DNA of 64,000 nt from NCBI GenBank assembly GCA_030374765.1, contig JARGXX010000022.1:310001-374000 (forward strand), given 5' to 3'. Below the pieces are notes generated by a model. That model was not told the origin of the DNA, made no database searches, and saw only the letters and a program-made list of their open reading frames with translations. Both the position numbers and the translations under genes were made by a program. The stretch is from Agarophyton chilense. Its lineage: Eukaryota; Rhodophyta; Florideophyceae; Gracilariales; Gracilariaceae. Within the stretch, counting starts at the first letter, position 1. Each line of letters begins with the position of its first letter. Shown here piece by piece: positions 22,033-31,719 of this stretch.

Positions 22033-24261
22033 TTATACGCCTGGACTTATGCCAGCTTCAACCATGTAGTCAACTACCCGCTGCGGCACCTCCTGCAGCA
22101 CGTTTTCGGCTAGTTCTTCAACCGGCTGTCCCGGTTTAAATCGTGTGAACTGTACAATGTCATGCTTGGCCTTCTTGGCACCATCGTTGCTAGTCAATGG
22201 TTGATCATCGCCGTCTAGTCTCTTCATGGTTGAAAAATCTGCGTTTCCCACACCAACAATTACAATAGCGATCGGTGTGTGCTTTGCTGCCTCTATTATG
22301 GTATCCGCTGTCGCGGCTATGTCTGAGATCACTCCATCAGTAATAATTAGCAGAACACAGAAATGTTGATTGCTCTGCGCCACAGGCTGAGCCTGGCACA
22401 ATCCCATTGCATTTCTGATCAGCGGTGCAAAGTTAGTGGGTCCGGACAATGTTACATTTTGCAACGCTGTGTTGTACGCGTCCAGCAGACCCTGCACCCC
22501 GATAACATGCGCATCAGCTTGTCCCGACAGTGCAAAGTCAAAGGAGGCAATATTTTGGCCCGGCAGCATGCCTCCGAATCCAAGTGCGGTAAATCTACCG
22601 TCCGGAACGTACCCTTCCAGTATTGTTCCTATGGCATACAGTGCTTGCCAGTACTGCGAGGGTGACGCCGGATCACCCATGTAATGAAGAGATTGCGGGT
22701 CGGATGCTTGTCGATTTGACGAGGTAAAGTCGACGGCCACAATGAATTCAAGCCGCAAGCCACCCAAAAGGAACTGCGTGAAGGTCGGCAACTGCACAAC
22801 ATCTACTCTATGCACAATGAGTTCACCCGAATTGACGTAACGCGGTCGATTGACCTTCTTGGGGCAGATCAGCGGGAACGATGACGCGTTCTTCAGTTGT
22901 TCCAAAGAAAATTTGGCCTCGCCGATAAGATCGTGCGGAGTAAACCTGTCCCAGTCGTACACATCGCATTTAAGACTCACCTGATTCCATGGTTCTCCAT
23001 TGGTTTGCAGTATGAACTTATCTGGAGACCAAACAGGATTGAGATTCTTTCTGATGTAGTCCGACTTGTATATCGCAGAGTAGCGGTTGTTTTGCAGCAT
23101 ACCAATTCTGAAATAAGGGTCGGACAAACCGAAAAGATCTTTCTTGTCCAGCTTCCTGCCAGAGAACTGAATGGAGACGCGCACCTTGGTGGATCGACTT
23201 TCATCATGGGTAGTGACATGGAGCACGCCATAATTTCCAGGCCTAAAAGTGCGGTCGGTGAGCTTAAGTTGGTTATTCTGCTTGGTGACAAGTTCAGCCA
23301 GATTGGTCTTCACCTGACCCAGGAAATCGCCCTTACCAGTCTTGACGTTATCAATATCAGTGATCTCAAACTTGAGCGGCTGATACTGTTCAAAGAAATA
23401 CGGCACCTTGATGCGCGTAATCCAAGAGGGCGAAATAGAGTTGGAAATCATTTCAGTGGAGGCGTACTGAGTCCAAGTAACAGTGGCAGAAGTAGGTGCA
23501 ATCATTTTGGTGGTGGTGTACACCTTGCACACAGGGTCAGATAGGCCGACAAAATCCTTGTTGCGCAGCCCGGTAGCGCTGAGTTCCAGCGAGATGTGCG
23601 CAACCTTGGCGCTGTTCGAAATCGAGGGTGGGCGTATCAACGTGCCGCCCATTGACGAGGGGCGCGAGTGAAGGCTGGGTTGCGGATCGATGTGCGGCGA
23701 AGGATAAGGATAAGGGACGGGTATATGTGGGACTGGCAGCGAGGGAGGATATGGATTCGGGTTCATTTGCACGGGCGGTGAGAAAGGCGATGGCGGCTGG
23801 AAGTTGGGGAACGGAGAGTGCTGAGACGTTGGGCCGGGCATTCCGGGGAAGTGGTGCGCAGGGTTGGAGTTAGGCGGTGGTTGATACGGGAATTGAGGAT
23901 GCAGACGCGTAGGCATTGGGAAGCTCGGTGAAGGGTTCATGGGATGAAATTCGGAGGAAGAGCCTGGCGAAGGGAATGTAGGGGAGGGGATTTGGGTGGG
24001 ATAAAGGGGGGCACCATTTTGAGGGTGATACACCAGAGGGTTTTGGTGGGAGTATGGTGAAGAATGTGTGGGAAGGGCGGCTGGAGGTGGAGGTGGAGGG
24101 GGCGGGGGACGTTGGATGTATGGATGGGTCCAAGTGGTCTGGTTTGTGGCTGTGTTGTGATAGTAGCGTTGGCCGCCGTTGTCGATGTAGGCGCTCCAGC
24201 CGGCTGGAAGCGGCTCATCGAAGGCGGGCGGCGGGGGAGGTTGGAGTGGGGGCGTGGACAT
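22033..24261 (-). CDS. Copine with an N-terminal WW domain
   Basis: A 742-residue single-exon protein. A WW domain at about residues 18-48 ('LPAGWSAYIDNGG..YYHN....TTWTHP') has both tryptophans and the aromatic pair. A Pro-rich stretch (about 50-200) follows. C2A (about 210-340, 'DFVGLSDP') and C2B (about 355-480, 'KKDLFGLSDPYF') keep the aspartates expected for calcium binding. The C-terminal copine/vWA domain (about 500-735) has the MIDAS-type 'DFTSSN' and the copine block 'QYWQALYAIGTIL'. Copines bind membranes in a calcium-dependent way and recruit partners through the vWA domain. The WW domain, which binds Pro-rich ligands, is not part of usual copines, and the adjacent Pro-rich segment could be an internal ligand. 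The ATG at 24261 is clear. Confidence 0.92.
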   Translation of the reverse strand: MSTPPLQPPPPPAFDEPLPAGWSAYIDNGGQRYYHNTATNQTTWTHPYIQRPPPPPPPPPAALPTHSSPYSHQNPLVYHPQNGAPLYPTQIPSPTFPSPGSSSEFHPMNPSPSFPMPTRLHPQFPYQPPPNSNPAHHFPGMPGPTSQHSPFPNFQPPSPFSPPVQMNPNPYPPSLPVPHIPVPYPYPSPHIDPQPSLHSRPSSMGGTLIRPPSISNSAKVAHISLELSATGLRNKDFVGLSDPVCKVYTTTKMIAPTSATVTWTQYASTEMISNSISPSWITRIKVPYFFEQYQPLKFEITDIDNVKTGKGDFLGQVKTNLAELVTKQNNQLKLTDRTFRPGNYGVLHVTTHDESRSTKVRVSIQFSGRKLDKKDLFGLSDPYFRIGMLQNNRYSAIYKSDYIRKNLNPVWSPDKFILQTNGEPWNQVSLKCDVYDWDRFTPHDLIGEAKFSLEQLKNASSFPLICPKKVNRPRYVNSGELIVHRVDVVQLPTFTQFLLGGLRLEFIVAVDFTSSNRQASDPQSLHYMGDPASPSQYWQALYAIGTILEGYVPDGRFTALGFGGMLPGQNIASFDFALSGQADAHVIGVQGLLDAYNTALQNVTLSGPTNFAPLIRNAMGLCQAQPVAQSNQHFCVLLIITDGVISDIAATADTIIEAAKHTPIAIVIVGVGNADFSTMKRLDGDDQPLTSNDGAKKAKHDIVQFTRFKPGQPVEELAENVLQEVPQRVVDYMVEAGISPGV

Positions 24262-24580
24262 GTCGCGGGAGTGGGGTGAGGGGGAAGAGGGGAAGAAGGG
24301 AAGAAGGGAAAGGGGGAGCGGGAGCGGGAGGGGAGGCTAAAAGGCGATGAAAGGAAGGAGGTTGGGTGCGCGAGAGCGAGCGGGGGGGGGGGAGGAGCGA
24401 CGTGAGGAAGCACAGCAAAATGTGGGGGAAGGGAAAGAGTGTGCAAACTTTATGGAAGACGAACATGCGACGCCACGCGGCGCGCGTGGCACTTGGAGCT
24501 GGGTTACACGCCGCGCTGGACGCCAACTGCGCGGTGCGCAGTGCCAGCCATGCGCCTGCACCTTATTCAGGTGAGACTAC

Positions 24581-25405
24581 TCACGCGTCGGCGACGCTGC
24601 ACAGCGACAGTGCTACCAGCCGTTGTTGCGCATCTTGTTTGCTCACGCTTGCGCGCACATTTGGTCCGAAGAAACGCTCAAACTTGTCTACGCGCGCCGC
24701 CCAGTCCTTGTATGGCGTGGCCACCGAGTAGAAGATGAGTCGAATACAATAGTGTCCATCATCGTCCACACGCTCCTCGGCGCTCTTGAGCACCGGACAC
24801 GGCTCGCCGCGCGGCACCAATCCCAGACTGGACAGCGCTGGCGCCAGGTGCGCCTCGTCTCCGTAGCGGTGGCGCGTGATGTCCTGGTAGATCTTCTTCT
24901 GCACGGTGGTGGCGCGCGTCTGTCGCGCCGCGCGCGCCTCCGTGGAACCCGTCACCGGTACGGGCTGCAACTCGGCGTACTTGAGCGCACAGCCCACCAG
25001 TAGGATGGGCACGCCGTACACAAAGCCCAGCGACGTAGCGGACGCCGTGCCGTACGACCCGATGTACGACCAGAACGACGACACCGTCACCAACGCGCCG
25101 GCGCCCAGAAACACGTTTGCAAGCGAGAAGCCGCGAATTTCAAACGGCGGCTCGCGTGTGGTGTGCTTGTCGGCGACACCGCCGTCTTCGCTGACGGCGC
25201 TGTCGTCGCCACGAGTGGCACGCACGACACAGCCGCGTCCACGCGCCGTTCGGCGCCGTGTGAGCGCGGCGGCACAGCGCGGCGGCGGCGGCTCAAGCGC
25301 ACCCAGGGAGGAGCGCGGCGCGCGCAGCGGCAGCGCGGGAACGAAGGCGGGTACACACGCCATCGCGCTCAACTTGGGGGGGAAGAACAGCGAGCACACG
25401 GGCAA
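24581..25405 (-). CDS. Plastid DUF2854 membrane protein
   Basis: A 274-residue single-exon protein. The first 65 residues form a basic, Ala/Arg/Ser-rich transit peptide with a likely cleavage near 'CVVRATRG'. The mature part has two hydrophobic segments ('LANVFLGAGALVTVSSFW', 'FVYGVPILLVGCALKYAEL') followed by the DUF2854 signature 'RHRYGDEAHL' and C-terminal 'KFERFFGPNVR'. This family is shared by cyanobacteria and plastids and has no firmly known function; the layout implies a thylakoid or envelope protein with a soluble tail. A second Met, 14 residues in, could also serve as start. Its presence is strong evidence for a photosynthetic host. Confidence 0.85.
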   Translation of the reverse strand: MPVCSLFFPPKLSAMACVPAFVPALPLRAPRSSLGALEPPPPRCAAALTRRRTARGRGCVVRATRGDDSAVSEDGGVADKHTTREPPFEIRGFSLANVFLGAGALVTVSSFWSYIGSYGTASATSLGFVYGVPILLVGCALKYAELQPVPVTGSTEARAARQTRATTVQKKIYQDITRHRYGDEAHLAPALSSLGLVPRGEPCPVLKSAEERVDDDGHYCIRLIFYSVATPYKDWAARVDKFERFFGPNVRASVSKQDAQQRLVALSLCSVADA

Positions 25406-25942
25406 CGTGGTTGCGACTTAGCTCCGCGGACAAAGCTTCGCGTGCGGAGATGCACAATCCATTACTGCGTGATCCACATTACAACGGAGCTAAAGAAATT
25501 GAAAATTAGCGCGAGCCGCTCTTCCACTTACCTACTAGCTAGAGAGCGCTCTAGCTACCAAGGTAGTAGAGACGGCCAACGCACGCGGGCCTTGCCATGC
25601 CGCTGCCAAGTGTCAGAGTGCGGCTGGCTGGCGCTTGAGCGCGTGGCTGCGCCGAACGCGCGCGTCGTGACACGGCGCGGGCCGCGTGCATGGCGCGTGT
25701 GTGCATGCCGTGACTTTGCACCCCTCGCGCCGTGTCACGGCGCACCGCCCGTTCGACCTCTCGTGTCGGGTCGCGTTGCTCTGCCAATGCAATAATGTGC
25801 TCGCGTCGTTTGTTTCTCGCTACACTTTTTTTTGCCACCGCCCACCGGTCGCCGCCGCGCCACATAACCGTGTCTCTCATTCGAGCCCCGTCCTTCCCTC
25901 ACTAACGTCTTTGTGCTTCTTCTTCTTCGCCTCGCGCGTACA
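25406..25942. promoter_or_regulatory. Shared promoter region between divergent genes
   Basis: 537 bases between DUF2854 (-) and the long coiled-coil gene (+). It contains CTAGCTAG at 25535-25542 and a related CTAGCTA at 25551-25557 flanking AGAGCGCTCT, then GC-rich sequence and a CT-rich leader from 25880. No gene is seen. Confidence 0.4.
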
Positions 25943-28783
25943 ATGCCCTCCTATCTCTTCGACAGACTTTCCCAATTTGTCTCCACTATCTTTCCGCTTG
26001 CCTCTGTCGACTGGAATGACCACCTGTCCGAAGATGACCCGGAGGAGGCACATCTCCGCACTCACACTTCCGTTCCCACCCCACACCCCATACATTTCGC
26101 CCTCTCGCCGTATCGCGTCCGTTCCCGTCGATGGGATAGATGTTCCGCCAGCGCAGACCTTAACACCGATGCTTCCAGCCCGCCAGACTTGGCGCGCGCA
26201 AAGCTCAGATTGCGTCTGTTACGGGAACAACGCACCGAACTTCGCAACGCCGTTGACACCCTAACACACCGACTCGCAACCAGGGAACGACAACTCGCCG
26301 AGTTGCGTCGACACACCGTCGCCTTGCCACCAGATAGTGCGCGCGCCCACGAGGAGCTCGAGGCCATGCCCTCCACAGTTGCTACTTTGGAGCGTCAGAA
26401 TGCCCACTTGCTCTATCGCAACGATTACCACATGGCTGTCACCTATGAGGCCAGCAAGCAATTGGCAGCTCAACAAAACTCCTTCACAGACCGTATCACC
26501 GTTTTCAAGCTCGAACTTGACCACATGTACCACGAGCGTGATCGCCTCGCGGAGCGCGTGGAGCACCTTGAACAACGTTTGCTTGACTCTGACGTCCAGA
26601 GGTGCATGTTGTCCATCGTGTCTGCCGAGCGTGATCAGCTGGAAGAACGTCTACAAAAAGCACATGCAGGTGACGTTTTCACCGTGGCCGCGGAGAATAA
26701 GCACCTCAAAATGCAAACTGAACTGTCGGACACAAAGCGTCGCTTGGAAAGCGTCACCAAGAAGCTGCTCGAAGCTTGGCATCACAAGAAGCAACTTTCC
26801 ATTGAAGTTGAGAGCAGGTTGCACAATGAAGCCAGCATGCTTCAGATGTTCGGTGACCTCAAGAGGGAATGCCAACGCCTGCGTGATGAACGAGACCTGG
26901 CCGCACAAAACGCCGCACAAGTGCAACAAACCGTCGAGGACATGAACGAGGAAGCGAAGCAATACCAATCTGTATGCCAACAAAGGGACCAATTACTCCA
27001 ACGTGCGGACCATCTGCAGAGCGCTTACACTGAGCTGGCCAACATTCTTGGCTGTTCGTCTGTCCCGACGGAACAAATGGATACCAAGCAACTCAGCTCA
27101 ATTGTGAATAATACCAGATTTCGTGTGCATCAGAGTGAGATTGAACGTCAATCCTCTGCCGAACTTGCTGCAATGCGCGAAACGGAGCTTGATCGATTGC
27201 AAAAACAACTCAGGAAGGAACGCGATGCAAGGGCTAACTTGGAACGTCGCATCGAATGCATTTCTGCCAAGCACGCGCAGCTGGCAGCCGCTATTGGCCA
27301 CCGAGAGTGTCCGTTAGATGTTGAAACTGGCCTTGCTGACATCTATCCGCACGTTCGTCGCCTGGGTGAAGTGACCAAATCTCAACAGGACACGATTCTC
27401 ACGATGGGAGAGAAACTGGCCAGTAATGAGGCCGAGGCCAAGACCGCCGCTATGGAGGTAGAGAAGCTCAGGCAGGTTCGGCGCAGAATCAAGACCGAGG
27501 CGAATGACCTTGAGAACAAAGTCCATTCTCTCGAGGCAGAGATGTCGTCGCTCTCGCGCGAGAACAGTGCCATGAGACATACCTTGCAGTCCATGGAGCA
27601 GGAAGACAAACAACACGAGGGAATTTCTCAGGTGTTGGAGCTCGAAAAAGAACGCAATGCGGCCAATATCAGAGGTCATGGCGTGGAACTAGCCCAGCTA
27701 CGCTCGCAAATCGCGGAGAAGAATGCGGAGATTGAAAACAGTGCTAACGAAATCGATCGTGTGCACAAACTGGTGTCCGATTTAGAGTACGCCTGCAAGG
27801 AGCTTCAGGGAGAGAAAGAAGTGCTGGTGGGACAGGTTTCCACGAAGATTGAGGAGAGTGACGTGTTGAGGGCAGATGTTGGGGACGCTGTGACGAAGCT
27901 CGAGCAGCTTCGCGCAGAGTGCACCGATCTGCAAGGAGAGCTTGCAGAGCAACGTCGCATTGTTTCTGAGGAACGCGAAGAACTTGCCAACCAATTGGCG
28001 GAGCGCACTGCAAACTTCGCGCGGGTGGAGGCGGAACTGCATGACGCTAGGACGACGTATATCGAAGCTGCCGAAAACTTTGAAATGCAGAGAGCGGCAT
28101 TGACAAAGCGCCTCAACACTTCACAGCGCGAAAAACAGGAGTTGAAGAACGTGTTGACGGCGATGAACTCATGCTCTGGTGATGAGGGCGAAAAGCAACT
28201 GCTACGAACGGTGAAAAGATGTGAGCAATTGGAGCGTGAAAATGAGGGCTTGCGACAGTCTATGATTCGGGCTGATGTGAGGGGCAGAAGTTTGTCTTCG
28301 AGAGGAACGAAGAGTGACGACGACGACAGCTCGTTCAAATCAGATTGCTCGTCAATCACTAGTGCGCTAACTGCTAATTCTGGCGGTAGCGACGATGCCA
28401 TGTGGCAGCGAGTACAGCAGCTGGAGAGTTTGCTCGAAAATGAGGCAAGGGAAAGGGAAAACAAGTCGAAACGTTTAAATGAGGCTGAATACAGTTTGAA
28501 GGAAATGTGCGCAGAAATGGAAAGAATGAAGGTGCTCGCCAGGGAGAAGGAGCGAGAAGCCGAAGGACTGAGGAACGAAATGACGAGCATTCATTCGAGG
28601 ATGAGGAAGATGGCGCACGTGTCCATGCCGAGGGACTATGAAAAGTGGCTAGAAGATGACGATGAGGATCTGAAGCGTTTGCGACAGGTGAGAGAGGCCA
28701 CAAGGAAGGAACGGGATGTGGACAGAAGGTCGAAGGGAAGAAGAAAATCGAAGGGCGTGGCGTTGGAGAATAAAGGCAGATAA
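25943..28783 (+). CDS. Long coiled-coil protein of unknown function
   Basis: A 946-residue single-exon protein from the ATG at 25943. After about 60 non-coiled residues nearly the whole protein (about 90-840) is heptad-rich helix with abundant Glu, Gln, Arg and Leu and few prolines. A Ser/Asp-rich break occurs near residues 790-810 ('SDDDDSSFKSDCSS'), then another coiled coil, then a basic tail ('RRSKGRRKSKG') that could be a nuclear localisation signal or contact nucleic acid. No motor, kinase or SMC head domain is seen, so it is not a myosin, kinesin or SMC. A structural role (nuclear lamina-like, centrosomal or Golgi tether) is possible but unsupported. Confidence 0.8.
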   Translation: MPSYLFDRLSQFVSTIFPLASVDWNDHLSEDDPEEAHLRTHTSVPTPHPIHFALSPYRVRSRRWDRCSASADLNTDASSPPDLARAKLRLRLLREQRTELRNAVDTLTHRLATRERQLAELRRHTVALPPDSARAHEELEAMPSTVATLERQNAHLLYRNDYHMAVTYEASKQLAAQQNSFTDRITVFKLELDHMYHERDRLAERVEHLEQRLLDSDVQRCMLSIVSAERDQLEERLQKAHAGDVFTVAAENKHLKMQTELSDTKRRLESVTKKLLEAWHHKKQLSIEVESRLHNEASMLQMFGDLKRECQRLRDERDLAAQNAAQVQQTVEDMNEEAKQYQSVCQQRDQLLQRADHLQSAYTELANILGCSSVPTEQMDTKQLSSIVNNTRFRVHQSEIERQSSAELAAMRETELDRLQKQLRKERDARANLERRIECISAKHAQLAAAIGHRECPLDVETGLADIYPHVRRLGEVTKSQQDTILTMGEKLASNEAEAKTAAMEVEKLRQVRRRIKTEANDLENKVHSLEAEMSSLSRENSAMRHTLQSMEQEDKQHEGISQVLELEKERNAANIRGHGVELAQLRSQIAEKNAEIENSANEIDRVHKLVSDLEYACKELQGEKEVLVGQVSTKIEESDVLRADVGDAVTKLEQLRAECTDLQGELAEQRRIVSEEREELANQLAERTANFARVEAELHDARTTYIEAAENFEMQRAALTKRLNTSQREKQELKNVLTAMNSCSGDEGEKQLLRTVKRCEQLERENEGLRQSMIRADVRGRSLSSRGTKSDDDDSSFKSDCSSITSALTANSGGSDDAMWQRVQQLESLLENEARERENKSKRLNEAEYSLKEMCAEMERMKVLAREKEREAEGLRNEMTSIHSRMRKMAHVSMPRDYEKWLEDDDEDLKRLRQVREATRKERDVDRRSKGRRKSKGVALENKGR

Positions 28784-29126
28784 AAACCGAGGTCCCAATT
28801 GATTTCGTTACGAGCGGCGAGTAGCGCAGCTTGGGCGGGAAGGTTTATGTTGAAGAATACTTTTTTTCTTTTTTGGTTTTCTGGTGTGGCGGTCACGTTG
28901 AATATGGACGAGTGGAATTGAGTGTGGCGTGACAAATCCGTTGAACTTGCTCGACGGATTGTGAGCACTCGCCAACAGTTGAAGCGAACACGCACTATAC
29001 TTTTTGGGCACCGAAATGAGGTGGGGTTGTTGTGAGAGACTCTAGCTAGTGTGTTGTTATAACTCTTTAAGTAAATCTGTTAATACTTTCTCATGGAACA
29101 ATGCAAAACACAAACAAACGAGTCAA
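28784..29126. other. 3' intergenic region between convergent genes
   Basis: 343 bases with a T-rich tract (28860-28875) and CTAGCTAG at 29042-29049. Nothing coding is recognised. Confidence 0.4.
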
Positions 29127-29531
29127 CTACCTCCGCAACGGCTGTGCAATGCGATGTGCCTTGGTCAAACACGCCTGGGCGTTATTCAGTACAATGGCGG
29201 TGTCATCCAACAGATCTCTAACAGAGTCGAGTTCCTGTGCAACGGCGACCGACTTGAGTCTATCCTTATGGTTATCAATGACGGTACGCACGTTTTCATC
29301 TGCATCCATGACATGTCTCATTTCGCGTAGCGCAGCCACCCCATCGCAGGTGTTTTGGGCGACTGCAAGTTCGATCTGACGCTCAAACAGTTGAATGGCC
29401 TCCTTTCTGGCCACATCGTATCGCTTGACCTGACGATTCACACTCTCAGCGGCCTTTTGACGCGCCTTCATCTTGTTGAGCGTGTCCCAAACCGACGCCA
29501 TCGACGAGGAAGACTGCGCCTTATCCGACAT
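29127..29531 (-). CDS. Small coiled-coil protein, unknown
   Basis: A 134-residue protein starting at the ATG 29529-29531 ('MSDKAQSSSS'). The frame remains open further upstream, but that part is a low-quality translation of the promoter. After a Ser-rich N-terminus the whole protein is amphipathic helix ('VWDTLNKMKARQKAAESVNRQ', then 'LDSVRDLLDDTAIVLNNAQ'). The size and composition would suit a subunit of a small helical complex (BLOC-1 or kinetochore type), but I recognise no family. Confidence 0.6.
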   Translation of the reverse strand: MSDKAQSSSSMASVWDTLNKMKARQKAAESVNRQVKRYDVARKEAIQLFERQIELAVAQNTCDGVAALREMRHVMDADENVRTVIDNHKDRLKSVAVAQELDSVRDLLDDTAIVLNNAQACLTKAHRIAQPLRR

Positions 29532-30049
29532 GGTGGCGAGTAACGAGAATTTACAAAAGAAGTCAACGGGGGGAGGGGAGAGCGGATGAAGGTGGCGGCA
29601 GAGGCGACAGACTCTCTGTCGGACAGACACACAGCAGCGTTCTGTAACGACATGCAACGTGTGCGCGTGTACGCGTGTCGTGTACGCGTGTCGTCTCGTT
29701 GAGCTGAACTGAACTGTGTCAATAAAATCTGCGAGACGTGAGATGATTCGAGATGTTCGGGAGGCGCTGCGTTGGAATTTTGTCGCGCGCGCTGATTGGG
29801 TGATGCAGATATTGCGTGCTGCGCCGAAAACCAATCACGCCGTGCGCTGGGCGCGAGTTTTTTTTTGCAGCTGGTTCGTCTTGCGTGTGGTAACCCTCTT
29901 CAAGTGTATCTCTCATGTTACGACACAAACGGTATCGACCGTCTTTTCCTTGCACCGTTCGTACGTCGTATGCTTGTTTCTTCTTCTTGGTGCCTTCTTC
30001 TCGAAAGTATCGTTGCTTGTCTGAGCGTGTGATTGCTGTTTTGGACGTG
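29532..30049. promoter_or_regulatory. Divergent promoter with two CCAAT boxes
   Basis: Spacer between the small coiled-coil gene (-) and the ClpF-like gene (+). ATTGG at about 29796 and CCAAT at about 29831 lie about 35 bases apart in opposite orientation, centred between the two genes, as expected for NF-Y-driven bidirectional promoters. Confidence 0.45.
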
Positions 30050-30814
30050 ATGGTGCTGAACATTGTCGAGTGCTTTGCACAGTCGTCTGCGCTTGTTGCG
30101 GGGCGCTGCGAGACGCGCGCGGCTACGCGTTGCAGTCTGGCCGACCGCGCCGCACACGAAGCGCAGCCACAAGAAGCGCAGCCACAAGAAGCGCAGCCAC
30201 AAGAAGCGCAGCCATTGTCGCGCCCCGAGAACAACATGCTCATGGCAAGGATGCTGCAGCTGGCGCTTCGCGAACAGGATTTCAGCACGGCGGCGCGTAT
30301 TCGCGATACCAAACAGGCACTGGACGCGCTTCACCCGACGGCAAAACTGCGCCAGCAGTTGCAACGCGCGCTCAAGCTGCAAGATTATTCTAGTGCGTGT
30401 GCTTTGCGAGATAGGATTGATGAGCAGATGATGATGATGCTTGCGGAGAGCGCCAAGCCAAAGTTTGCCATTGGACTTGTTGTGAGACACAAGATTCTGG
30501 GGTATCGAATGTTGTTGTTTGGTGTGGATCACCGGTGCAGAAGCGCCAGGGGTCATGACAATTGGAGGTGCGCTCTGATTCAGAGAGGGGAGGAGCAACC
30601 ATGGTATCATGCAGCTGTGGATGAGAGAGACAAGAGTGTGGGAGATAACATCGTGTACGTCGCAGAGGATGAGTGTTATGCAGCTGCGGAAGGCACTCTT
30701 GTTGAACATCCGATAACCAGAATCATGTTCAAGGGCGTGTATGATGCTCACGCTTGCCCAGGTCACACGTGTTACATTCCGTGTGGGAGGGATGAGGATG
30801 AAGAGTATCCGTGA
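30050..30814 (+). CDS. UVR plus YccV/HspQ-like domain protein (ClpF-like adaptor)
   Basis: 254 residues from the ATG at 30050; an in-frame ATG at 29915 would add 45 residues. An N-terminal region contains four 5-residue repeats (EAQPQ), encoded by a 15-base unit GAAGCGCAGCCACAA at 30158-30214. Two UVR helical hairpins follow ('LQLALREQDFSTAARIRD', 'LKLQDYSSACALRDRIDEQ'), then a C-terminal YccV-type domain ('KFAIGLVVRHKILGYRMLL', 'QPWYHAAVDE', 'YVAEDE'). This order matches plant ClpF, which delivers substrates to the plastid Clp protease, and the bacterial HspQ/McsA-like pieces. The N-terminus is not a textbook transit peptide from either start, so plastid location is inferred from the family. 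The last residues are acidic. Confidence 0.75.
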   Translation: MVLNIVECFAQSSALVAGRCETRAATRCSLADRAAHEAQPQEAQPQEAQPQEAQPLSRPENNMLMARMLQLALREQDFSTAARIRDTKQALDALHPTAKLRQQLQRALKLQDYSSACALRDRIDEQMMMMLAESAKPKFAIGLVVRHKILGYRMLLFGVDHRCRSARGHDNWRCALIQRGEEQPWYHAAVDERDKSVGDNIVYVAEDECYAAAEGTLVEHPITRIMFKGVYDAHACPGHTCYIPCGRDEDEEYP

Positions 30815-31012
30815 GCGTGTGTGTACGTTGGGGTTTTGGTTTGATTTGATTTGTATGTGTGTTTTCGTGTATTTGTGGTTGATTACTAGTAGATGTCTTC
30901 ATGTAAATTTGGTGAGAGAAGGCGCGCCTTGTAGAGATACACTGACTTGCTTGCTAAGCGTTTTGGAGTATGGACGAAGAGTGTGTGCGTGCTTGATGTA
31001 TCCGTGTACAAT

Positions 31013-31044
31013 ACACAAGCTGTACACTACACAAGCTGTACACT
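31013..31044. repeat. Perfect 16-base tandem duplication
   Basis: ACACAAGCTGTACACT is present twice without a gap (31013-31028, 31029-31044), upstream of the BolA gene and downstream of the ClpF-like gene. Confidence 0.85.
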
Positions 31045-31168
31045 ATGCAAGAAAAAATATGTACACGTATAGCAAAGTCTACTGCTGCTGCTTTTGGTCA
31101 AGTCGGCGTCCATGGTTTGTACCGTCTTAGCAAACATTACGTTGGGAGGTGTGCAGGGCGCACACATC

Positions 31169-31429
31169 ATGGCCCTCACGGTGGAAAGCATCCGAGACAC
31201 GCTTCAAGGCAACAGCGAGCTGAAGCCAATCCATGTACAAGTGCAAGACATGTCCAACAATTGCGGTACATCGTTCTCCATCGTGGTTGTTTCGCATGCG
31301 TTTGAATCACAATCGCTTCTGGCTCGTCACCGCCTCGTTCACAAGGCGCTCGACAAACAAATGGAAGGCATTCACGCGCTCAACTTGAAATGCTTGACGC
31401 CCGACGCGTTCGAGCGTTCAAAGGTTTGA
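31169..31429 (+). CDS. BolA-family protein (BOLA2-like)
   Basis: 86 residues from the ATG 31169-31171. It covers the whole BolA fold: 'VQVQDMSNNCGTSFSIVVVS' region, then 'FESQSLLARHRLVHKAL', 'MEGIHALNLKCLTP' and a C-terminal Lys-Val. The Cys in 'NNCGTSF' and the His in 'RHRLVHKAL' are the residues that share an iron-sulfur cluster with monothiol glutaredoxins in eukaryotic BOLA2. No transit peptide is present from this start, so a cytosolic/nuclear role is likely. An in-frame ATG at 31112 would add 19 hydrophobic residues; I prefer the shorter form because it matches the family length. Confidence 0.88.
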   Translation: MALTVESIRDTLQGNSELKPIHVQVQDMSNNCGTSFSIVVVSHAFESQSLLARHRLVHKALDKQMEGIHALNLKCLTPDAFERSKV

Positions 31430-31541
31430 GTGCGAGACGAGCTGTGTCACGGTTTGGATGCTTTTCTAACAAATAAACAAAGGAAAGCAAGGCACGCCTT
31501 CGATTCGATTCGATTACATTCGGCATGGACGCTTACAGCAG

Positions 31542-31640
31542 GTGTGTGTGTGTGTGTATGTGTGCTGTACTTGCATTTTGGTAGTGTAGAGTGTGTGTGT
31601 GCCTGCCGGCCTGCTCCCTCTCCCTCTCCCTCTCCCTCTC
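31542..31640. repeat. GT and CTCCCT microsatellites
   Basis: A (GT)n run at 31542-31558 and a (TCCCTC)n run at about 31613-31640, followed by CTAGCTAGCTAG at 31653-31664, all in the spacer between BolA and the Nudix gene. Confidence 0.8.
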
Positions 31641-31719
31641 TATCTCCTATCTCTAGCTAGCTAGTAGATAGCATCCACGCTGCGGTGGCTGCGCATGTTC
31701 AACGCCTTCCGCTGGTGCA

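Noticed and set aside
22897-23544. 215-codon plus-strand frame
   Set aside because: Antisense to the copine C2 domains, which match their family; the plus frame has no match.
27805-28590. 261-codon minus-strand frame, rich in Ser/Cys/Phe
   Set aside because: Shadow of the coiled-coil gene caused by its Glu/Lys-rich codons on the other strand.
29532-29834. Upstream extension of the small coiled-coil protein
   Set aside because: About 100 codons of promoter-like sequence with CCAAT boxes; the ATG at 29531 starts the part with regular composition.
29918-30766. 282-codon minus-strand frame
   Set aside because: Antisense to the UVR/YccV gene, which has recognisable domains.
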